A DNA stretch of 7,841 bases, taken from JAGOBX01 sp017999075 [NCBI: Candidatus Babelota bacterium]. Lineage in GTDB: Bacteria; JAGOBX01. A program made the translations under genes and the position numbers. The notes under the pieces were generated by a model. That model was not told the DNA's origin and ran no database searches. It saw only the letters and a list, made by a program, of their open reading frames with translations. Below, one piece after another: positions 1 through 5,223 of the stretch; the stretch's first letter is position 1; the number at the start of each line of letters is the position of its first letter. The stretch covers positions 1 to 7,841 of the forward strand of contig JAGOBX010000151.1 of assembly GCA_017999075.1 (NCBI GenBank), read 5' to 3'.

Positions 1-361
1 AATTAATCGTAAAACAGGAGAACAATCTTCTGCTCTTGAAATAATGTCAGGCGGGCTGCGTGAATGGTTGTATGAACCTATTATTGAACGTTTGATAGAT
101 AATAAAATAATTCAGGAACGGCCTGTAATAAAAAATGGGAATATTGAAAATATTGAACAAATCGGCGGATACGGGCCATTTTTATTATCAGCTTATTTAA
201 AAGATAAAAATGGTGAAAGTTATTTTCCTGAAACTTTTGGAGGAGGTATTGGAATTGAACGGACTATTTACGCGCTTCTTCGCGGGGAATGCGTCGAGAA
301 AGTTGATGATATTACATTTTTTGGAAAAAATCCTGATTCGCATCAGATATACTTATTTTAA
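1..361 (+). CDS. Class II aminoacyl-tRNA-synthetase-like ligase (Asp/Asn type), C-terminal fragment
   Basis: The open frame runs from the left edge (first full codon at base 2) with no stop before TAA at 359-361, so the gene is truncated at its 5' end and the ATG at 44 is internal. The visible ~119 residues are the end of a class II (Asp/Asn/Lys group) catalytic core. SGGLRE corresponds to the SGAQRE or GGSQRE segment of AspRS and AsnRS. GGGIGIER matches motif 3, including the ATP-binding arginine. The usual Asn/AspRS ending (IR-ahead-of-FPR) is replaced by VDDITFFGKNPDSHQIYLF, so it is neither a normal AsnRS nor AspRS. The complete AsnRS downstream is clearly different. Families of this kind include the archaeal AsnRS-related asparagine synthetase and other tRNA-independent ligases. 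The substrate cannot be read here. It could be an asparagine synthetase or a ligase for a non-protein amino acid such as Dap. The fold is confident; the role is not. Confidence 0.7.
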   Translation, partial: INRKTGEQSSALEIMSGGLREWLYEPIIERLIDNKIIQERPVIKNGNIENIEQIGGYGPFLLSAYLKDKNGESYFPETFGGGIGIERTIYALLRGECVEKVDDITFFGKNPDSHQIYLF

Positions 362-363
362 TT

Positions 364-405
364 TCTCATTTTCACAATTGCCAAATTGTGAAAATGAGAT
401 TTTTT
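364..405 (+). terminator. Rho-independent terminator after the partial ligase gene
   Basis: A perfect 16-bp stem (364-379 with 384-399) has a 4-nt loop GCCA and is followed by six T residues (400-405). It begins two bases after the ligase stop codon. The stem is AT-rich but long and uninterrupted. It separates the ligase transcript from asnS, although read-through is possible. A TATACT at 421-426 could be the -10 of a separate asnS promoter, but I see no good -35. Confidence 0.85.
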
Positions 406-462
406 CTTGTAGATAGATAATATACTAAAAATCAAAATTTATATTCGAGGTGAACTTTTTTA

Positions 463-1842
463 ATGGAACGTATTAAAATAAAAGAATTATTAAATATTCC
501 GCCTGACAACAGGAAAGTTTTAATAGAAGGATGGATAAGAACAAGGCGCGATTCAAAAGGCGGTTTTTCATTCATTGAGATAAACGATGGATCAACAATC
601 AAAAATTTTCAGGTTATAGCTGAGTCATCTCTTGATAACTATCAATCCGATATATTGAAATTAACAACAGGTTCTTCAGTTCGAATTGAAGGAATTTTAG
701 TTAAATCAGAAGGCAGCGGCCAAATGTCTGAACTGAAAGCTGAAAAAGTTATGGTTTATGGTTTTGCAGATGAAAGTTTTCCCTTGCAGAAAAAAGGGCA
801 TTCGTTTGAGTTTTTGCGTGAAATAGCACATCTTAGACCAAGATCAAATACATTTGGTGCAATTGGAAGAATACGTCATGGTATTTCTTATGCAGTTCAT
901 AAATTTTTTAATGATAAAGGTTTTTTTTATGTACATACGCCTATTATAACGAGCAGTGATTGCGAAGGTGCAGGAGAAATGTTTAAAGTTACCACTTTGG
1001 ATCTGAAAAATATGAAAGGTTCTCCTGATTTTACTCAAGATTTTTTTGGCAAAGCAGCATATTTGACTGTAAGCGGTCAACTCGAAGGAGAACTTTATGC
1101 ATGCAGTCTTGGAGATATTTATACTTTTGGACCTACTTTCAGAGCGGAAAATTCAAATACTCCACGTCATCTTGCTGAGTTCTGGATGATTGAACCTGAG
1201 ATGGCATTTTGCGATTTGAGCGGGGATATAAAAACTGCAGTTGAATTTATTAAATATTTAATTCAATATGCTCTTGACAATCATCAGGATGATATTCAGT
1301 TTTTTAATAAATTAATTGATAAAACCATAATTGGCAGACTTGAACAAATTTTAAAATCAGAATTTAAGGTAATTACATATACTGAAGCTGTTTCACTTCT
1401 TGAAAAATCCGGAGAAACATGGGAATTTCCTGTAAGCTGGGGAAATAATCTTCAAGCTGAACATGAAAAATATTTGACTCAACAAGTTTTTGACGCTCCA
1501 ATTGTTGTAATAGATTATCCTAAAATTATTAAACCATTTTATATGTATGTTAATGATGATGAGAAAACAGTCAGAGGTATGGATATATTGGTTCCAAAAA
1601 TTGGAGAGATTATCGGTGGTAGCCAGCGTGAACATCGGATTGACAGACTTTTTTCAAGGATGGATGAATGCGGATTAAATAAAGAAGATTATTGGTGGTA
1701 TATTGAAACAAGAAAATTCGGGACAGTGCCTCATTCAGGGTTTGGACTGGGATTTGAAAGGTTTATTCAATTTTTAACCGGAATGGCTAATATACGCGAT
1801 GTAATACCTTTTCCGCGTACTCCTGGAAACGCGAAATTTTGA
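463..1842 (+). CDS. asnS: Asparaginyl-tRNA synthetase (AsnRS)
   Basis: This cytoplasmic class IIb synthetase attaches asparagine to tRNA-Asn using ATP. Its 459 residues match the usual bacterial AsnRS length (E. coli about 466). Residues ~1-110 form the anticodon-binding OB fold ([20 protein letters not shown]). Motif 1 carries the conserved proline at 160 in VHTPIIT. Motif 2 is [16 protein letters not shown] (from residue 226), followed by EPE. Next come GGSQREHR and [11 protein letters not shown]. Motif 3 is GFGLGFER (426-433), with the canonical ending [16 protein letters not shown]. No catalytic motif is missing, so this looks like an ordinary AsnRS. The start is supported by GAGGTG at 447-452, ten bases before ATG. 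It lies between a synthetase-like ligase and the sbnB/sbnA-like pair. No terminator is obvious in the 145-nt gap to sbnB, so co-transcription is possible. Confidence 0.97.
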   Translation: MERIKIKELLNIPPDNRKVLIEGWIRTRRDSKGGFSFIEINDGSTIKNFQVIAESSLDNYQSDILKLTTGSSVRIEGILVKSEGSGQMSELKAEKVMVYGFADESFPLQKKGHSFEFLREIAHLRPRSNTFGAIGRIRHGISYAVHKFFNDKGFFYVHTPIITSSDCEGAGEMFKVTTLDLKNMKGSPDFTQDFFGKAAYLTVSGQLEGELYACSLGDIYTFGPTFRAENSNTPRHLAEFWMIEPEMAFCDLSGDIKTAVEFIKYLIQYALDNHQDDIQFFNKLIDKTIIGRLEQILKSEFKVITYTEAVSLLEKSGETWEFPVSWGNNLQAEHEKYLTQQVFDAPIVVIDYPKIIKPFYMYVNDDEKTVRGMDILVPKIGEIIGGSQREHRIDRLFSRMDECGLNKEDYWWYIETRKFGTVPHSGFGLGFERFIQFLTGMANIRDVIPFPRTPGNAKF

Positions 1843-1863
1843 AATTATAAAAGTTACTGCAGG

Positions 1864-1942
1864 AAATAGATTTTTTGAATTAAATTTTTTTCTTGATTTT
1901 ATTTTTATAATATATTATCGTTTATTTTTTTAAAATCTATTT
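1864..1942 (+). promoter_or_regulatory. AT-rich leader of the sbnB-like gene with long inverted repeat and possible -10
   Basis: The 145-nt gap between asnS and sbnB (1843-1987) holds no gene. An 11-bp perfect inverted repeat (AAATAGATTTT at 1864-1874, AAAATCTATTT at 1932-1942) brackets most of it. Inside is a TATAAT (1906-1911), preceded by TTGAAT (1875-1880) and TTGATT (1893-1898), neither at standard 16-18 nt spacing. ATTATCG (1914-1920) resembles one half of a Fur box. The region is so AT-rich that each of these could be chance. I read it as a probable promoter region without a defensible exact promoter. The ribosome binding site of sbnB follows at 1972-1976. Confidence 0.3.
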
Positions 1943-1987
1943 TATTGAAAAATATTTTTATATAGTAATTTGGAGGTTTAATTTATT

Positions 1988-2953
1988 ATGTTGTATTTAA
2001 ATGAAAAAGATTTGTTGAAAATTGGGATGAATTGGAATGAAACGATTGATAATATCGAAAAAGCTGTGAAATGTCTTGATAAAAAAGATTTTGTTCAGCC
2101 AATAAAACCGTATTTAAGGTATAGAGATTTAACCAACAGAATTATAGCTTTGATTGCTTTTGTTGGAGGCGATATAAATTTAGCCGGGTTGAAATGGATT
2201 GCAAGTTTTCCTGATAACATTAATCACGGTTTGCCGAGAGCTCATAGCGTAGTTGTTTTAAACCATGCTGATACAGGTGCTCCTGTAAGTATTATAAATA
2301 CTGCTTTATTAAGTATTATACGCACTGCATCAGTATCAGGATTAATGATACGTTATTTTTTAAAAACAAGACCTATGGATAAAATAAATCTTGCGATAAT
2401 GGGTTGGGGATCTATAGGAAAACATCATTACGAGATGTGCTGTGATATTTTGAAAGACAAGATAAATAAAATATATGTTTATGATATAAGAAATATTGAT
2501 CCCGCTACAATAACCGGTAAGTATAAAGATAAAACTGTTGTTGTAAAAAGCTGGCAGGAAGCTTATAGAGATTCAGATATTTTTATTACATGTACAGTTT
2601 CAAAAGCTCCGTATGTGGATGAAAAACCGAAAAAGGGATCTCTTCAGTTAAACTGTTCTTTAAGAGATTATAAAACCAGTATTCTTGATCACACTAAAGC
2701 TATAATAGTTGATGATTGGGAAGAAGTATGCCGTGAAAAAACAGACATTGAAATGATGCATAAAGACCGTGGATTACAAAAAGAAGATACAAAATCGATT
2801 ACAGATGTTGTATGTCATAATTGCCTTTCTGCATATCCTAAAGATGAGCCTATAATGTTCAATCCTATGGGGATGGCTGTTTTTGATATAGCTACAGGAA
2901 GATATTATCTTGATAAAGCTAAAGCTATGAAAATAGGTTTGGAACTTGAATAA
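1988..2953 (+). CDS. sbnB: SbnB-like N-(2-amino-2-carboxyethyl)-L-glutamate dehydrogenase (L-Dap biosynthesis)
   Basis: This is an NAD-dependent enzyme of the ornithine cyclodeaminase/mu-crystallin family, closest by motif to SbnB of Staphylococcus aureus. There, SbnB oxidatively cleaves N-(2-amino-2-carboxyethyl)-L-glutamate to L-2,3-diaminopropionate, 2-oxoglutarate and NADH. The 321-residue protein opens MLYLN as SbnB does, then shows DFVQPIKPYLR (residues ~35-45), LKWIASFPDN (K69), IRTASVSG (R112), the Rossmann motif GWGSIG (139-144), ITCTVSKAPY, VDDWEEVCREK (DDW 242-244) and NPMGMAVFDI (from 292). Several of these, especially DDW..C.REK and NPMGMA..DI, recall SbnB rather than ornithine cyclodeaminase or alanine dehydrogenase. 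GGAGG at 1972-1976 lies 11 bases before the ATG and supports the start. The sbnA-like gene follows after 27 nt, as expected for an operon. A related enzyme acting on another imino-acid conjugate cannot be excluded. Confidence 0.9.
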   Translation: MLYLNEKDLLKIGMNWNETIDNIEKAVKCLDKKDFVQPIKPYLRYRDLTNRIIALIAFVGGDINLAGLKWIASFPDNINHGLPRAHSVVVLNHADTGAPVSIINTALLSIIRTASVSGLMIRYFLKTRPMDKINLAIMGWGSIGKHHYEMCCDILKDKINKIYVYDIRNIDPATITGKYKDKTVVVKSWQEAYRDSDIFITCTVSKAPYVDEKPKKGSLQLNCSLRDYKTSILDHTKAIIVDDWEEVCREKTDIEMMHKDRGLQKEDTKSITDVVCHNCLSAYPKDEPIMFNPMGMAVFDIATGRYYLDKAKAMKIGLELE

Positions 2954-2980
2954 ATAAAATATTTGAAACGGGGTCAATTT

Positions 2981-3955
2981 ATGAAAAACAATAAAATTTA
3001 TGACAGCGTGCTTGAATTAGTTGGAAATACTCCGATGATAAGATTAAATAAGATCTGCGCCGGATTATCTTCTGAAATTTTAGCAAAACTCGAATATCTT
3101 AATCCATCAGGAAGTTTGAAAGACAGAATTGCAATTGAAATGATTGATGGGGCAGAGAAAGAGGGAAAAATTAAACCTGGATATACACTGATTGAGTCAA
3201 GTACTGGAAATACAGGATTTGCATTATCTACAATCGGAAGGTTGAAAGGATATAATGTGACTATTTATGAAACAATGCCTGGAAAAGCAGGTTCTGAAAA
3301 AAAGAAAATGATGGAAAATGTCGGAGCAGAAGTTAGACTGATGGAGCCGAAAGACATTGAAGGAATTAAAGAACGCAGTATAGCCGGTTCTGAAGTTGAA
3401 CTTCCTGGCAGACAATTATGTCTTGATGATGAAAAAGCTCATCCTGATAAAATTTGGTGGGCACGTCAGTTCAGTAATGAATATAATGTTAAAGCTCATT
3501 ATATTACTGCAAAAGAAATTCTCGAGCAAACTGATGGCAAAATTGATATTTTTGTTCAGTCAATAGGAACTGGAGGAAGTCTGGTTGGTATAGCGCAAGT
3601 TTTGAAAAAAGAAATTCCTAACTTGAAAGTTATAGGTATTCAGCCTGCAAGTTCAAAAGAACTTTGGCATCCTGGAATGGATTTTCCAAACACTGAAATT
3701 AAAGGCGGAATTGTAGCTAAAATGCTTAAAATGGAAGGGATTGTTGATACGCTTGTCCGGACTACTGATTCAGAAGCAAGAAATATGACTCATAGATTAT
3801 GGAAAGAAGAAGGCTTGTATTGCGGCGTTTCTTCCGGAGCAAATGTTCATTATGCGCTTGAAGAAATAAAAAAATCTAATGGCAAAAAAACTGTTGTAAC
3901 GTTGTTGAATGATCATATGAACAGGTATCTGACTGAAGAGAGGTATGTAACCTAA
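2981..3955 (+). CDS. sbnA: SbnA/cysteine-synthase-like PLP enzyme (probable ACEGA synthase)
   Basis: This fold-type II PLP enzyme belongs to the cysteine synthase family. In the SbnA role it would join O-phospho-L-serine and L-glutamate into N-(2-amino-2-carboxyethyl)-L-glutamate (ACEGA), the substrate of the SbnB-like product encoded 27 nt upstream. ELVGNTPMIRL lies near the N-terminus. NPSGSLKDR carries the Schiff-base lysine (K47). SSTGNTG (73-79) is the substrate-binding loop, GTGGS (196-200) the phosphate-binding loop, and GVSSG (282-286) holds the serine contacting the PLP ring nitrogen. Near the C-terminus NDHMNRYL resembles the PDRGDRYL of SbnA. The middle segment DKIWWARQFSNEYNVKAHY resembles both SbnA and some CysK-like proteins. 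At 324 residues it is close to SbnA (about 326). I chose ATG 2981 because CGGGG (2969-2973) lies seven bases before it; a TTG at 2963 would add six residues but has no ribosome binding site. A true cysteine synthase is the main alternative. Confidence 0.8.
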   Translation: MKNNKIYDSVLELVGNTPMIRLNKICAGLSSEILAKLEYLNPSGSLKDRIAIEMIDGAEKEGKIKPGYTLIESSTGNTGFALSTIGRLKGYNVTIYETMPGKAGSEKKKMMENVGAEVRLMEPKDIEGIKERSIAGSEVELPGRQLCLDDEKAHPDKIWWARQFSNEYNVKAHYITAKEILEQTDGKIDIFVQSIGTGGSLVGIAQVLKKEIPNLKVIGIQPASSKELWHPGMDFPNTEIKGGIVAKMLKMEGIVDTLVRTTDSEARNMTHRLWKEEGLYCGVSSGANVHYALEEIKKSNGKKTVVTLLNDHMNRYLTEERYVT

Positions 3956-3966
3956 AATTTTAAAAC

Positions 3967-3981
3967 GGATAATGATTATCA
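3967..3981. promoter_or_regulatory. Candidate Fur box
   Basis: The sequence GGATAATGATTATCA contains a perfect GATAAT-N-ATTATC inverted repeat. It matches 13 of 14 defined positions of the 7-1-7 Fur box TGATAAT-N-ATTATCA, and 15 of 19 positions of the classical GATAATGATAATCATTATC when extended to 3986. It fits Fur better than the PerR (TTATAAT) or Zur (TCGTAAT) variants. It lies 12 nt after the sbnA-like stop and before the hairpin at 4007-4044. It could therefore control the PLP gene at 4058 or a short RNA ending at the hairpin. A weak -10-like TAAAAT (3983-3988) overlaps its right side. Confidence 0.6.
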
Positions 3982-4006
3982 ATAAAATTAAGCGGAATTA
4001 TTTTAA

Positions 4007-4044
4007 AAATCGCAAATCAGGAATTCCTGGTTTGCGATTTTTTT
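4007..4044 (+). terminator. Rho-independent terminator after the sbnA-like gene
   Basis: A 14-bp stem (4007-4020 with 4027-4040, one G-T wobble at 4017/4030) closes a GAATTC loop that is itself palindromic. The core CGCAAA/TTTGCG is GC-containing, and seven T residues (4038-4044) end the structure. It should end transcription from sbnB-sbnA, or from any start at the Fur-box region, just before the class V PLP gene. Confidence 0.88.
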
Positions 4045-4057
4045 AAATTGAAATAAT

Positions 4058-5179
4058 ATGATTGAATGGAATATTGTAAGAAATTATTTTCCGGCACTTA
4101 AAAATTTCGTTTATTTAAGTTCAGCCGGCGGTGCTCCGATATCATACCAGACTCATAAAGAAGCAATTTCATTTTATGATGAAATGCTTAACTTTGGAGA
4201 CAGTTATTGGAACAAATGGCTTGAAAAAGTAGAATCTGTCCGCAAAAAAACTGCAATATTTTTAAATGCTGATCTCAATGAAATAGCTTTTATACAGAAT
4301 ACTTCGCATGGAATGAATATTATTGCACAAATGTTTAAAGGATATGGGGATATCATTGTTATGGATGATGATTTCCCTACTGCATCGATTCCTTTTTTTA
4401 AACAGGATTTTAATATTGAATATGTAAAATCAGAACCGGACTGTAAAATTCCAATAGAAAATATTGAAACTAAAATTTCTGATAAAACTAAAATTATAAT
4501 TGCAAGTTCGGTTCAATATTCAACAGGATTCAAACAAGACCTGAAAAAACTTAATGAATTATGTAAAAAAAAAAATATTATACTTGTTGTTGACGCATCT
4601 CAAAGCATTTGCGCTTTTCCAATTGATGTAAAAAACGACGGTATGGATTTTCTTGTTTTTTCAGGAAACAAATGGGGAATTTCGGGGTATGGGATAGGTG
4701 TAATTTATATAAATAAAAAATATATTGATAATTCAAAATTTCCGGTTGCAAGCTGGATGAGTGTAAAGCATCCTCCTTCTATGGACAATAAAAGCCGTGA
4801 TTATAAGGATTCTGCTGCAATGATTGAAATCGGGGGACCAAGTTTTCCTAATATTTTTGCTTTTGGCGGAACTTTGGATTTAATTAATTCTATAGGAATA
4901 GATAATATTGAAAATCGTATAATTGAATTGACTGATTATCTTCACGGGAAATTGACTGAAAACGGATTTAAAATTGTTTCGTCTAAAGAATTGGAATACC
5001 GTTCCGGAATAACTATAATTGATTTTGAAAACAAAAAAGAAATAGCTGAGAAACTTGCAAAAAAAAATATTCTTGTTTCTGTGAGGAACCGCGGAATCCG
5101 AGCATCGCTCCATTTCTATAATAATTTTGGAGATATAGATGTCTTTATAACAGAATTGAAAAATATTGTTAAAAAATGA
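4058..5179 (+). CDS. Class V aminotransferase-family PLP enzyme (CsdA/isopenicillin-N-epimerase-like)
   Basis: This 373-residue fold-type I PLP enzyme belongs to the class V family, which includes cysteine desulfurases, isopenicillin N epimerase, kynureninase-like enzymes and C-S lyases. Visible motifs are YLSSAGGAP near the N-terminus, NTSHGMN (cofactor phosphate loop), VVDASQS (D179 pairs with the pyridine nitrogen, Q182), SGNKWG with the Schiff-base lysine K205, and NRGIRASLHFYN, where R348 should bind the substrate carboxylate. SufS and CsdA carry a catalytic cysteine in a loop before this arginine. Here the only three cysteines lie in PDCKI, ELCKK and SICAF, so desulfurase activity is unlikely. 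The substrate is unknown. The ATG begins 14 nt after a terminator, and no Shine-Dalgarno is visible upstream, unlike its neighbours; MIEWNIVRNYFPAL is nevertheless a typical family start. A candidate Fur box lies 77 nt upstream. Runs of 11 A (4565-4575) and 9 A (5059-5067) lie inside the frame. The 3' end overlaps the shared palindrome with pheT. Confidence 0.85.
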   Translation: MIEWNIVRNYFPALKNFVYLSSAGGAPISYQTHKEAISFYDEMLNFGDSYWNKWLEKVESVRKKTAIFLNADLNEIAFIQNTSHGMNIIAQMFKGYGDIIVMDDDFPTASIPFFKQDFNIEYVKSEPDCKIPIENIETKISDKTKIIIASSVQYSTGFKQDLKKLNELCKKKNIILVVDASQSICAFPIDVKNDGMDFLVFSGNKWGISGYGIGVIYINKKYIDNSKFPVASWMSVKHPPSMDNKSRDYKDSAAMIEIGGPSFPNIFAFGGTLDLINSIGIDNIENRIIELTDYLHGKLTENGFKIVSSKELEYRSGITIIDFENKKEIAEKLAKKNILVSVRNRGIRASLHFYNNFGDIDVFITELKNIVKK

Positions 5180-5223
5180 TTAAACTTCCGGCAAATATTT
5201 GCCGGAAGTTTAATCATTTTTTA
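5170..5223. terminator. Bidirectional terminator: perfect 54-bp palindrome between convergent genes
   Basis: Bases 5170-5223 form a fully self-complementary palindrome of 27 bp per arm, centred between 5196 and 5197. The arm core ACTTCCGGCAAAT is GC-containing and the outer ends are A/T runs, giving a T-tract on either strand. It contains the TGA of the class V PLP gene (5177-5179) and the pheT stop codon (TAA on the minus strand, 5221-5223), so one element ends both convergent transcripts. Confidence 0.92.

Noticed and set aside
411-426. Fur-like GATAAT before asnS
   Set aside because: Only one hexamer matches; the partner half-site is absent.
844-1080. Antisense open frame of 78 codons within asnS
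   Set aside because: It lies wholly inside a clear AsnRS gene, has no recognisable domain, and no ribosome binding site is evident; a composition-driven shadow.
2963-2980. TTG start six codons upstream for the sbnA-like gene
   Set aside because: No ribosome binding site precedes it, the added residues are not family-like, and ATG 2981 has CGGGG at good spacing.
4058-5179. Cysteine desulfurase (sufS/csdA/iscS) label for the class V enzyme
   Set aside because: The catalytic cysteine loop before the conserved arginine has no cysteine, and no suf or isc partner gene is adjacent.
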